Origin: a virus
Reading direction: 5' to 3' (one strand)
Virus record (IMG/VR): IMGVR_UViG_3300042992_001387
Span: 1 to 45,952 of that record
Length of the DNA: 45,952 nucleotides
Positions 1 to 6,969 of this stretch are shown in pieces (the stretch's first letter is position 1; each line of letters opens with the position of its first letter). The notes under the pieces are model-generated. The model worked only from the letters and a program-made list of their open reading frames with translations, did not search any database and was not told the origin of the DNA. The translations under genes were made by a program, and so were the position numbers.

Positions 1-117
1 GTAACCGGGTTGGCACGCTTCCTGCTGGTACGCAAACACGTAACCGGGTTGGCACGCTTCCTGCTGGTACGCAAACACGTAACCGGGTTGGCACGCTTCC
101 TGCTGGTACGCGTTCAC
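1..117. repeat. 39-bp tandem direct repeat, three copies, cut by the window edge
   Basis: Three head-to-tail copies of a 39-bp unit occupy 1-39, 40-78 and 79-117. The first two are identical over what is visible, and the third differs only near its right end (cgcgttcac instead of cgcaaacac). The unit is 13 codons long and is open on the minus strand, where it reads VFAYQQEACQPGY. There are no spacers, so this is not CRISPR. The array touches the first base of the window, so the true copy number is unknown and assembly may have stopped in the repeat. Confidence 0.95.
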
Positions 118-174
118 GTACTCCCTGAATCCATCGTTCAAGTACTCGTGTATTTTAACGACTGACACCACCAC
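1..174 (-). CDS. Partial ORF with 13-residue Cys/Tyr repeats (hypothetical)
   Basis: On the minus strand the 39-bp repeat is part of an open frame that continues off the left edge. From the possible GTG starts at 174, 171 or 168 it reads VVVSVVKIHEYLNDGFREY, then three copies of a 13-residue unit with one Cys and two Tyr each (consensus VFAYQQEACQPGY, first copy VNAYQQEACQPGY). No ATG or ribosome-binding site is present and the frame stays open further upstream, so the start is a guess. In-frame repeats of 13 codons argue for real coding, for example a repetitive virion or surface protein, but no family is recognised. Confidence 0.3.
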   Translation of the reverse strand, partial: MVVSVVKIHEYLNDGFREYVNAYQQEACQPGYVFAYQQEACQPGYVFAYQQEACQPGY

Positions 175-270
175 CCTTGCCGGGGGGAGGGGGGTCCGAG
201 GGGGCCGGGATAGGGTGTGTATCGGCTGTAAAATTTTCCCCCAAACCGAAGGCAACCCTTTTTTTAACGG

Positions 271-299
271 TTGACGCTACCCGAAAACAGGGGTACAGG
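271..299 (+). promoter_or_regulatory. Sigma-70-like promoter, near-leaderless, for the zinc-ribbon gene
   Basis: TTGACG (271-276), a 17-base spacer, then TACAGG (294-299), only five bases before the ATG at 305. The expected start of transcription falls on or next to the start codon, as at several other first genes in this window. Confidence 0.4.
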
Positions 300-304
300 G
301 GTGC

Positions 305-703
305 ATGGCAGAACCATCCACAAAACGACAGGCCGTCAAACGACGGGAGCAGCGTCTGGAGCGTGCCTTGGCCGCCGGACGAGAACCGGGGAGATCAGGT
401 CGCCCGGCAAAAGCGTGCCCTCACTGCGGGGAAAAAGCGCCCAAGGACAGGGGTTGGTGCACCGAATGCGGCCGACGGGTCGCCCGGAAGCACAAGGACC
501 CCCTCGCTGACCTCCACGCCGAGATAAAACAGGCCAAAATTGCATCCCTCGACACAGAGGCAGCCAGACCCCAATGCGTTGAAATCGGCACTGGGCAGGG
601 TGGAGACAGCGGACAGGGTCAGATCTGCGACGGGAACGGCTTTTACGCAACAAATGGAGGGTCTCTGCAGAATCTTCTTGACGGCGGCCCGCGGAACACG
701 TAA
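305..703 (+). CDS. Small zinc-ribbon protein (possible frameshifted C-terminus)
   Basis: A 132-residue basic protein of unknown role. Residues about 36-56 carry a four-cysteine zinc ribbon, CPHCG then CTECGRR, flanked by Arg/Lys-rich stretches, so nucleic-acid binding is likely. The C-terminal 45 residues in this frame are Gly/Gln-rich and unconvincing. A +1 shift at the CCCC run (569-572) would instead read an ordinary-looking sequence (RPNALKSALGRVETAD and onward) to a stop at 738-740, directly before the terminator at 744. The ATG at 305 is chosen because it precedes the zinc ribbon and sits just after a promoter-like sequence. Function and exact C-terminus are uncertain. Confidence 0.6.
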   Translation: MAEPSTKRQAVKRREQRLERALAAGREPGRSGRPAKACPHCGEKAPKDRGWCTECGRRVARKHKDPLADLHAEIKQAKIASLDTEAARPQCVEIGTGQGGDSGQGQICDGNGFYATNGGSLQNLLDGGPRNT

Positions 704-743
704 AACGAGCTTGCCGGGTAGCGAGGACCCAGGCACCTGAGGG

Positions 744-778
744 GCCCTGCAGTGTCGAGTGACGCTGCAGGGCTTTTT
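744..778 (+). terminator. Intrinsic terminator
   Basis: A 13-bp stem (744-756 with 761-773, one G-U pair), a GAGT loop, then five Ts at 774-778. It closes the zinc-ribbon transcript. Confidence 0.9.
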
Positions 779-901
779 CGTTCCCGGACGGTGGCGGCGG
801 TCGACAGCCAGCAGGACGGTCGGCGCGGGGGTGGATCCGTCGTCAAAAACCAGGGAAATCGAAACCCGCCCAAAAGACTTCCTGGAAAACGTAAATTTTG
901 A

Positions 902-963
902 ATGGGATATATGGGTCTTATGGGGTACCCCATACTCCTTCCCCATACTTCCCATATAACCCA
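902..963. repeat. TATGGG/CCCATA repeat cluster with inverted symmetry
   Basis: Within 62 bp the motif TATGGG(G) and its complement CCCCATA or CCCATA occur at least six times, arranged around a GGTACC centre near 926-931 (TTATGGGG before it, CCCCATAC after it). The same motif recurs in the large dyad at 1157-1301. This looks like iterons or binding sites of a replication initiator. Confidence 0.55.
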
Positions 964-1156
964 TGGACTTTTTTTTTCTGATGCTCTATGGGGGGAGATT
1001 TGAACCTGCAACCGTTTTTCGCGCAGAACGCGCCCCCAATGTCGGTTCCGCGCTCAGGGTCACAGGGTTACAGGGCTAGCCCACCCCGATCTTGCTAGGA
1101 AATCAGAAAAAATACCTCGTCTGAATTGTACAATAAACACGACGACACCCCCCATT

Positions 1157-1301
1157 CCCCATGTACCCCATAGACCCCCATAGAAAAAAATCCTAACAAA
1201 TGGCCATTTTTGCAGCACTCAAAAACCCATGCTGCATTTTGCTGCAGAAATGGCCCCAATCGGGAAAAATTTCCTATGGGGGTCTATGGGGTTCTATGGG
1301 G
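1157..1301. repeat. 145-bp nested inverted repeat, candidate origin or cruciform
   Basis: The outer arms, 1157-1183 and 1274-1301, are reverse complements over 19 consecutive bases and more beyond, and are built from CCCCATAGA / TCTATGGGG units. The inner arms, 1202-1217 and 1240-1255, pair over 16 positions with one mismatch (GGCCATTTTTGCAGCA against TGCTGCAGAAATGGCC). Both pairs share the same centre near 1229, so they form one dyad. The loop side also holds GCTGCATTTTGCTGCA, which resembles the operator at 10658-10676. Confidence 0.75.
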
Positions 1302-1439
1302 AAATCGCCGTTTTTCGCCCAAAAAATACTACCACTCTACTTTTACTACTCGTTTAACACCTCACCGACTACCTTTACGACGAAAAATCGCGTGCGACAC
1401 TTTCTGATTTGCGGCAGCTCCCGTACCAAAAGGGCCCTC

Positions 1440-1560
1440 TAAGCCCTGAATCCATGAACCCCTGCAGCCCCATCCATGAACCCCTGATCCCACCTTCCCA
1501 ATCTCCCTGATCCCACCTGCCCGATCCACTGATCCCCCTACCCGACCCCTTGTTCCCGAT
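1440..1560. repeat. Pyrimidine-rich degenerate tandem repeats
   Basis: Two copies of ATCCATGAACCCCTG are followed by three degenerate copies of (C)CCTGATCCCACC-type units about 22-25 bases apart. The top strand is almost free of G runs, which gives strong strand asymmetry next to the dyad. No ORF of plausible composition covers it. Confidence 0.6.
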
Positions 1561-1670
1561 CTCCGGAATCATGGCAACCTGGCTTCGAGGCCATCGATCC
1601 CGACCTGCAGCCCACTCCAAAAACCCGTGCCGCCAAAGTATACTCGACTCCGAAAACCCGTTGCAAGTTC

Positions 1671-1703
1671 TCAAAATTTTAGGGCACTGCGCAAAAATTT
1701 TGA
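1671..1703. repeat. AT-rich inverted repeat upstream of the RHH gene
   Basis: TCAAAATTTT (1671-1680) and AAAATTTTGA (1694-1703) are perfect reverse complements separated by 13 bases. They lie about 37 bp upstream of the -35 box of the RHH gene at 1776. It could be an operator or an AT-rich unwinding element. The direct repeat CCGTTGCAA, also present here twice, flanks the site. Confidence 0.5.
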
Positions 1704-1739
1704 AAAAAGGCCGTTAAAAGTTAAAGACGAAAAAAACCG

Positions 1740-1767
1740 TTGCAAAGCTCCACAGCCCATGTATGCT
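1740..1767 (+). promoter_or_regulatory. Promoter of the RHH/primase operon, near-leaderless
   Basis: TTGCAA (1740-1745), a 16-base spacer, then TATGCT (1762-1767), eight bases before the ATG at 1776. Transcription would start within about two bases of the start codon. Confidence 0.5.
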
Positions 1768-1775
1768 ACCCCGCC

Positions 1776-2117
1776 ATGAATTTGCACGATCTTCTACGAC
1801 CGCCGCCGCAGATCCCGGATCTGACGCCGATCAACATGTCACTCGAGGCCCGGAGGAGGGCTCTGAAGGAAAGGGGACTGCGTTCGCGGCAGCTTGTCGT
1901 GCTGCTTGACGACGACGAGATGCGGGCCCTTCGTATGTATGCAGCCGCACGTGACCTCTGTCTCCGGGACCTGATCACCCGGATGGTGCAGGAATCCATG
2001 TCGCGCCACCAGATCATCCCGAGGCCCGCTGCCGAACCTCCCGAGCCTCCTGCCGTAATTTACGGAACACACGTCCCCCCTGCAACCTCCTCAGACCCAT
2101 CATGCCCTGCCTCGTAA
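1776..2117 (+). CDS. Ribbon-helix-helix DNA-binding protein
   Basis: A 113-residue protein. Residues about 20-72 fit a ribbon-helix-helix (Arc/CopG-type) fold: a basic segment, a short beta strand (RQLVVLLDDDE), then two helices (MRALRMYAAARD and LRDLITRMVQESM). The tail is Pro-rich and probably disordered. The ATG at 1776 is preferred to the TTG at 1740 because the latter lies in the -35 box. Its end overlaps the primase-helicase start by 16 bases, so the two are translationally coupled. It may bind the adjacent repeats as an origin-binding or autoregulatory protein; this is inferred from position. Confidence 0.6.
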   Translation: MNLHDLLRPPPQIPDLTPINMSLEARRRALKERGLRSRQLVVLLDDDEMRALRMYAAARDLCLRDLITRMVQESMSRHQIIPRPAAEPPEPPAVIYGTHVPPATSSDPSCPAS

Positions 2118-4735
2118 TCCCCCGTGTCATGTCCCTCGACGGTGTGTGGGACGTGAGCCCACTCCCGTCCATCTGCCCTGCTCACCTGAAGGGCGTCCCA
2201 AAAGCGGTACGCCGTGCATGGCAGGAGTCGCCTCCCGGCTCCCAGACCCCTGATGACTGCCTCGCCGTGCCTGTCGAGGGGATGTCTCCGACCCTGCGCG
2301 TCCGCCGGGGGTCGTCGCCCGCCGACTGCAACCCTCCCGTCCGCATCCATTCCATCTTCGTCGACATCGACTCCTACGGCTGGAGGCAGGAGCAGTTCCC
2401 CGACCTGAACCCCGACTGCCGTCCCGACGAGCTCGCGCAGGCCATCTCCGACGCCTACGCCGCACGGTACCGCGAACTGTCGGCCAAGGGGCGCTTCGGT
2501 GCAGGCATCACTCCATTTGCCCCTGACTGGGTGTACCGGACCCCCGGCGACGGTGTCCGCCTCGTCTGGGAGTTCGACGTGCCTGTCGAAGTGCCTCAGG
2601 GCTTCTCACCCGACCGCGAAGCCAATCTCAAGGTCCCATTCGACTTCGTCTCCCGGTTCTGGCAGGAGTTCACAGGGATACAGGGTCTCGCCTTCGGCCG
2701 TCAGTTCCGCGCCCGCGGAGTCCACAAGCCGTGGCTGCGTCAGGCTCTGTCGAGCGGGCTGGCCGATGACCTCGCCCCCGACGAGTGCGGCATGCGGGCG
2801 ACCCAGCCCTATGCCCTTGTGACCTCCGAACGCTGGTCCCCTGTACCCAAGCCTCCAGGGACCCCGGCCATTCCCGACATTCAGATGATCGCCGACGCCG
2901 CGGCCGCCAGCGTCTTCCGGACCATGTACCGTGTCGCCGACTCTCTGGGCGACGACCGCACGTATCAGGACGTCGGGGCCATGCTCGAGAACAAGTTCGG
3001 TCACCTGCTGCCGGGTATCGGGACCATGGGTATCGGCTGCAAGATGGGCCACTTCATGGACTCGCAGTTCAACCCCCTGCCTGCCGTCAGCACGCGCAAC
3101 CCGAGAGCCTGTGAAATCCGCGACCGGGGCATCGCCGTCCACTCGACGTCGGGCACCCTTGTCAACGGGTTTTACACCTGGGTCCAGATCCTGCATGAGG
3201 AGCTCGAAGTCCGGCAGTCGCAGAGCTTCACCGAGATTGCTTCGCGGTACTGCGTCAACTTCGCGTCGGCTACTGGGTCCGTTCCCATCCGTGTACGTCC
3301 GGGGTACTTCTGGAAGCTCGACGGCGAGTGGCTGCGGGAAATCAGCGAAGACACCCTCCGGCACGAGCTGGCGACCGAGTGGAAGCTCTCGCCCAAGCGC
3401 AAGGACGGCGGGGCGTCGCAGGTCGACTGCGCCATCCACTGCATCGAGAAGACCCGGCAGGTCATCTCCGAGGTCCGTCTGCCCTTCGTCGAGTGGGATC
3501 AGGGAGCCATCCGCCCATTTGCCCGTGAAGGGGATCCCAATGCCTATCTGGAGCACAACCTTCTCTACCGCAAGTTCCGCATCGTCGACCCCCACCCTGC
3601 ACCCGTGAACCCCGATGCCGACTTTCCGACCATCGCCAACTGGCTTCGGGGATTCACAGACGGGCACGCGCTCAACTACCTACTTGCATGGCTGCGTGAG
3701 CCATACATCCTCGCATCCCGAAAGGAGACGGCACGGGGTCAGGTCGCCCTGATTCTCGGACCCAAGAACAGCGGGAAGTCCTTCCTGTTCGAGGAGATCC
3801 TCTACCCCATGTTCCACGGCGGGCGTCATCCGGCCGACAGCCCGAGCGGCGGCCCATCTGCTGACTTCCTCATCACCGGGTCGCCGTGGACCGGAGCCAT
3901 TGGCAACCACTTCGCCCTCGTCATCGATGACATCGGCGAAGCTGTCCGCGAGTCCGATCAGGCTGATGCCCGTCTGAGGTTCTCGACAGCCATCAAGACG
4001 ATCTCCGCGTCGGGTCTCGTCCAGAGCAACACAAAATACGGTGCCCAGCAGACCATCTCCTTCCAGGGGCGCATCCTGTTTCTGGGCAACGAGGAGGACT
4101 CCGCAGCCATGATCCCGGCCAGCTCCGAGTCCCTTCTGGACAAGTTCATGCTCTTCAGGGCTCATGGAATCCCGTCAGAGCGTCAGCTCTCGCCCGCCGA
4201 GGCCCGCGACCGCTTCCGCGCCGAGCTGCCGTACTTCCTGTCGTGGCTGCGTGCGTGGACTCCGCCCGCCGAGTGCATCCCTCAGACCTCGGGCACTGTC
4301 GACAAGTTCGGCGTCCGGGCGTATCAGGACCCCGAGCTCCTCGCTCACTCGCGCTCCGGCGGCCGTAACGCCTCCCTCATGGGCTGGCTCGAGGACTTCC
4401 GGGTCAACCTCCTGACCGTCAACAAGGGAAACGGCGTGCCTTCACTCTCCATGAGACTCGATTCCCTGCACACGCAGCTTCACGGCTATCTGACCACCAT
4501 CGGGGCTCTCGTCAATCCACGCGACTTTCCATCAGCGCATGGATTTTCGATCGCTCTGGGCGTCATCATGCGGCAGCAGGGAGCCGAGCTTCCGTGGCTG
4601 ACTGTCTCGACCGACGACGCTGGCCGGAGGACGGCAACCCTGAGCCTTGACCCCTCGATACCGTCGCGTGCTGCCCCGTCGGCCGCCGTCACTGCCAATG
4701 GAACCCCTGTCGCCCTGCTGCCATGTCCACTTTGA
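2102..4735 (+). CDS. Primase-helicase (AEP-like primase with superfamily 3 helicase)
   Basis: An 877-residue replication protein. The N-terminal part looks like an archaeo-eukaryotic-type primase: FVDIDS (catalytic-type D88 and D90) and, further on, YRTPGDGVRLVWEF. The C-terminal part is a D5/P4-type superfamily 3 helicase: Walker A GPKNSGKS at about 553-560, Walker B ALVIDDIGEA, and a sensor-type segment GRILFLGNEED. It would unwind and prime phage DNA. An alternative start is the ATG at 2129, but 2102 overlaps the upstream gene in the style of this operon. The last 13 bases overlap the next gene, and the C-terminus ends in PCPL. The helicase call is firm; the primase call is slightly less so. 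Confidence 0.85.
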   Translation: MPCLVIPRVMSLDGVWDVSPLPSICPAHLKGVPKAVRRAWQESPPGSQTPDDCLAVPVEGMSPTLRVRRGSSPADCNPPVRIHSIFVDIDSYGWRQEQFPDLNPDCRPDELAQAISDAYAARYRELSAKGRFGAGITPFAPDWVYRTPGDGVRLVWEFDVPVEVPQGFSPDREANLKVPFDFVSRFWQEFTGIQGLAFGRQFRARGVHKPWLRQALSSGLADDLAPDECGMRATQPYALVTSERWSPVPKPPGTPAIPDIQMIADAAAASVFRTMYRVADSLGDDRTYQDVGAMLENKFGHLLPGIGTMGIGCKMGHFMDSQFNPLPAVSTRNPRACEIRDRGIAVHSTSGTLVNGFYTWVQILHEELEVRQSQSFTEIASRYCVNFASATGSVPIRVRPGYFWKLDGEWLREISEDTLRHELATEWKLSPKRKDGGASQVDCAIHCIEKTRQVISEVRLPFVEWDQGAIRPFAREGDPNAYLEHNLLYRKFRIVDPHPAPVNPDADFPTIANWLRGFTDGHALNYLLAWLREPYILASRKETARGQVALILGPKNSGKSFLFEEILYPMFHGGRHPADSPSGGPSADFLITGSPWTGAIGNHFALVIDDIGEAVRESDQADARLRFSTAIKTISASGLVQSNTKYGAQQTISFQGRILFLGNEEDSAAMIPASSESLLDKFMLFRAHGIPSERQLSPAEARDRFRAELPYFLSWLRAWTPPAECIPQTSGTVDKFGVRAYQDPELLAHSRSGGRNASLMGWLEDFRVNLLTVNKGNGVPSLSMRLDSLHTQLHGYLTTIGALVNPRDFPSAHGFSIALGVIMRQQGAELPWLTVSTDDAGRRTATLSLDPSIPSRAAPSAAVTANGTPVALLPCPL

Positions 4736-5145
4736 ATTGCACCGAATCTGAAGTAACTCTCCCAATCGTAGAAACATCGCGTTTCACAAAGTTTCTGGAA
4801 ATCACGGAAGAAGAAAACGCAAGAACTTACTTGAATCACGTACTTCCTTACATAAGTACGGAAGAAATAAGAGATGTCGCTTTAGATTATCTTCTTTCTG
4901 GATCACTAGATCTCGAATCGTATTCAGTTGTGAATTATCAAATTTTAGATATGCTAAAAATAAATTTAGCTTTAGACAGGCAAGTTCTAAACTTTTTGCT
5001 GTTTTTACGGGCGCGAGCCACGTATGACTCTAACGAACTCAGCCAATACGGGCTGCTTATGCATATATCTGCTAGAACTGAAGATCTCGAGTTTTTCTAT
5101 GATTTTCTGCTTCAACTAAAATACCCTCTGCCATGTCCCTTGTAA
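4723..5145 (+). CDS. Tandem small-protein family, member 1 (unknown function)
   Basis: A 140-residue acidic, helix-rich protein of no recognised family. Its central motif, LPYISTEEIRDVALDYLLSG (residues about 41-60), is echoed in the six genes that follow: a hydrophobic helix ending in LP, about ten residues, then V.DYL..G. It overlaps the primase-helicase end by 13 bases. The next gene overlaps its own end in an almost identical way (CTGCCATGTCC at both junctions, both upstream proteins ending PCPL). Base composition is clearly more AT-rich than the upstream gene, which suggests a different origin. Confidence 0.75.
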   Translation: MSTLNCTESEVTLPIVETSRFTKFLEITEEENARTYLNHVLPYISTEEIRDVALDYLLSGSLDLESYSVVNYQILDMLKINLALDRQVLNFLLFLRARATYDSNELSQYGLLMHISARTEDLEFFYDFLLQLKYPLPCPL

Positions 5146-5534
5146 GCGCCATCACAGACCTCACAGACCTCTTAGCCAGAGCCCGAAGCTCCACCATCAG
5201 AAACTTCATGTATGTCACGGAGACGGAACGGCTTATTCCATATCTGGCAGACCTTCTGCCAAGCATTCAGCAGGAAAGGCTTGCAACGGCCGTTACGGAT
5301 TTCTGCATGACTGGGTGTTTTCCAGAAGGGTACTACCTTCCATTGATGGCCCCGCACACCGATGTAGACCACCTCGCCCACACTGTGCTGAATCTCGCGG
5401 CTGTACGTCAAAGAGCTGCTTTCGATAACAGAGACCCCATTGATCTCGCGTGTATGCTGTACGGAAGGCTCGAAGCGCTGGACACAATCCACAAGATGAT
5501 GAAAACCATGAAACCCGAAGAATATGAAATTTGA
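5133..5534 (+). CDS. Tandem small-protein family, member 2 (unknown function)
   Basis: A 133-residue protein. Residues about 34-60 carry the family pattern (YLADLLPSIQQERLATAVTD followed by FCMTGCFPEGYY). The rest is predicted to be helical with no membrane segment or metal motif. It overlaps member 1 by 13 bases and member 3 by 11 bases, so expression is coupled. It has no Shine-Dalgarno sequence. Function is unknown; small overlapping accessory genes like these are often host-takeover or anti-defence factors, which is only an inference. Confidence 0.75.
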   Translation: MSLVSAITDLTDLLARARSSTIRNFMYVTETERLIPYLADLLPSIQQERLATAVTDFCMTGCFPEGYYLPLMAPHTDVDHLAHTVLNLAAVRQRAAFDNRDPIDLACMLYGRLEALDTIHKMMKTMKPEEYEI

Positions 5535-5940
5535 CCCTACAATACACCATTCCGCGATCCCCACGTATACTTGTGCTGGAGGGTACACCGTGAACGGGGG
5601 AGACCCTGCAGAGGCCGACGAAATAGTCCGAATTCACAGGAAGCTCATTGATCACGAGTACATGCAACCGTTCTTCATGGCCATCCTTCCCCAGCTCACC
5701 GACGACCGTCAGATCGAAATGGTCACCGACTACCTGGCTACAGGAGGGAAGTTTTGTCCTAAACCTGGATGGCTCGTGCAATCCGACCTAGTGTCCAGAT
5801 ACGGGATAATTCAAAACATATTGGACATAATCTTCTTCAAGGACCGGAAAAACATATGGAACACACGCCCATCAGTGGTCGAAGGTTACCGTAAATGCCT
5901 TTTGTTCGTGCAACAAACCCTAAGGAATAGCCAGAAATGA
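5524..5940 (+). CDS. Tandem small-protein family, member 3 (unknown function)
   Basis: A 138-residue protein with the clearest copy of the shared motif: FFMAILPQLTDDRQIEMVTD, then YLATGGKFCPKPGWL (residues about 50-85). After this comes a hydrophobic segment (GIIQNILDIIFF) that may be part of a helical core rather than a membrane span. The start overlaps member 2 by 11 bases and the stop overlaps member 4 by ATGA. Confidence 0.75.
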   Translation: MKFDPTIHHSAIPTYTCAGGYTVNGGDPAEADEIVRIHRKLIDHEYMQPFFMAILPQLTDDRQIEMVTDYLATGGKFCPKPGWLVQSDLVSRYGIIQNILDIIFFKDRKNIWNTRPSVVEGYRKCLLFVQQTLRNSQK

Positions 5941-6353
5941 ACTTAAAAAGTGCGTACATCAGTGTACACAGGTATATGTTCTACGGACTTGCGTATGAGG
6001 AAGCCCTTGAGCTTGGGGAGACCATGGATTACATCCTCGACGAAGACAGGGCGAAAAAGTTCGTTCTTGCCATACTGTCCGAGCTTCCCGGAAACATGGC
6101 CGACCATTTTGTAGACCCCATTTTGTCCTGGGTGTGTGGATGCGAACTAACGCTGATATGGAAATATTCACTAGAAGCGTGGCTTCCGTATGATGACTTT
6201 TGCATAGAGCACCAATTATTAGCTATTTGTTTTTATTCATATTTCATTCAAGAAAATAATTTTATTCCTTTTGGTGAGTATGAAAGCCGAAAACTTCAAC
6301 GCTTTACCAGAGAAATTAAGAAAACCATGAAACGATTGATCCAAGATGACTAA
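5937..6353 (+). CDS. Tandem small-protein family, member 4 (unknown function)
   Basis: A 138-residue protein beginning in an ATGA overlap with member 3. The family pattern is weaker here (KKFVLAILSELPGNMADHFV followed by DPILSWVCGCELTL). The protein is rich in aromatic residues, and its C-terminus is basic (SRKLQRFTREIKKTMKRLI). AT content rises through this gene. No known domain is recognised. Confidence 0.7.
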   Translation: MNLKSAYISVHRYMFYGLAYEEALELGETMDYILDEDRAKKFVLAILSELPGNMADHFVDPILSWVCGCELTLIWKYSLEAWLPYDDFCIEHQLLAICFYSYFIQENNFIPFGEYESRKLQRFTREIKKTMKRLIQDD

Positions 6354-6969
6354 AAAATACGATCACAGCTTAATAAGGGTGCCAATTAGTTTTTCTTATG
6401 ACGCCAGAAGCATTATTGCTGAAGGAAGAACAATATTGAGTCGGGAATTTAGAAGTAAGATTGCTACTATATTACTTACTAAGTTGCAAGGTAAGCATTT
6501 TGACGCTCTCACGGACTCTTTGATGACTGATCCTGCCATAAAAGGTCCGCATAATGATTTTTATCCAGCCAACACTCCTTATGAACAAGTAACTAATTTT
6601 TTGTTTAATGCGGGATTTAATGAGGAAAGATATATAGAAGCAGTCGATAATTTTGAGTTCTGCATAAATGTTTATCCGCAAAATATTATTGATCATTTAA
6701 GTACTACTCGTTATAGTCTTAGCGAAGATTCAACAGTTCGTACGATACAAAGTGTTGTTTTTTTGTCTGGAATTTTGTTTTCTTTTGAGCAAAGTATTGA
6801 CTACTTTGGTGAGTGGGACATACCTGACGTACGGTTCCTAGAAAACGTCGCTGATAAATTCCGTTTAGAGTTTACAGCCAACATGCGAAATTCCTATATA
6901 CCACCCTATGATCCAGAAAAAGCAAAGAGCTTCCTGCAAAACCGTCCCGGCCGCCCCGATCATCGCTGA
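6346..6969 (+). CDS. Tandem small-protein family, member 5 (longest, AT-rich)
   Basis: A 207-residue protein, the longest of the array and the most AT-rich. Near residues 35-55 it reads SKIATILLTKLQGKHFDALT then DSLMTDPAI, a loose match to the shared helix-LP-helix pattern. It overlaps member 4 by eight bases. Base composition returns abruptly to GC-rich around 6930, inside its last codons, so the C-terminal tail (FLQNRPGRPDHR) may have been fused or shifted by recombination at that point. Function unknown. Confidence 0.65.
   Translation: MTKKYDHSLIRVPISFSYDARSIIAEGRTILSREFRSKIATILLTKLQGKHFDALTDSLMTDPAIKGPHNDFYPANTPYEQVTNFLFNAGFNEERYIEAVDNFEFCINVYPQNIIDHLSTTRYSLSEDSTVRTIQSVVFLSGILFSFEQSIDYFGEWDIPDVRFLENVADKFRLEFTANMRNSYIPPYDPEKAKSFLQNRPGRPDHR

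Larger units (their letters stand above)
704..1775. other. Long non-coding region, candidate replication origin region
   Basis: About 1.07 kb without a credible gene. Left to right it holds a terminator (744-778), a cluster of TATGGG repeats (902-963), a small cruciform-like segment near 1010-1046 (AACCG/CGGTT around a CGCG/CGCG hairpin), a 145-bp nested dyad (1157-1301), a pyrimidine-rich repeat tract (about 1440-1560), an AT-rich inverted repeat (1671-1703) and a promoter (1740-1767). Open frames here are short and of unlikely composition. The position just upstream of an RHH gene and a primase-helicase fits an origin. Confidence 0.5.

Noticed and set aside
1-117. Direct repeats as a CRISPR array
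   Set aside because: The 39-bp copies are contiguous without spacers and no cas gene is near.
395-964. 189-residue minus-strand frame over the zinc-ribbon gene and the non-coding region
   Set aside because: It crosses a clear terminator and repeat cluster and is antisense to the zinc ribbon; no motif.
985-1048. tRNA-like 3' half on the minus strand (GGTTCAAATC T-loop with a run of C)
   Set aside because: The T-loop consensus GGTTCAAAT is present, but only two or three of the five T-stem pairs form, no acceptor or D-arm partner exists at normal spacing, and no CCA end follows. At most it is a relic or an attachment-site-like fragment; no integrase gene supports that.
2606-3667. 353-residue minus-strand frame opposite the primase-helicase
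   Set aside because: It lies wholly within the primase-helicase gene, has no domain, and has shadow-like composition.
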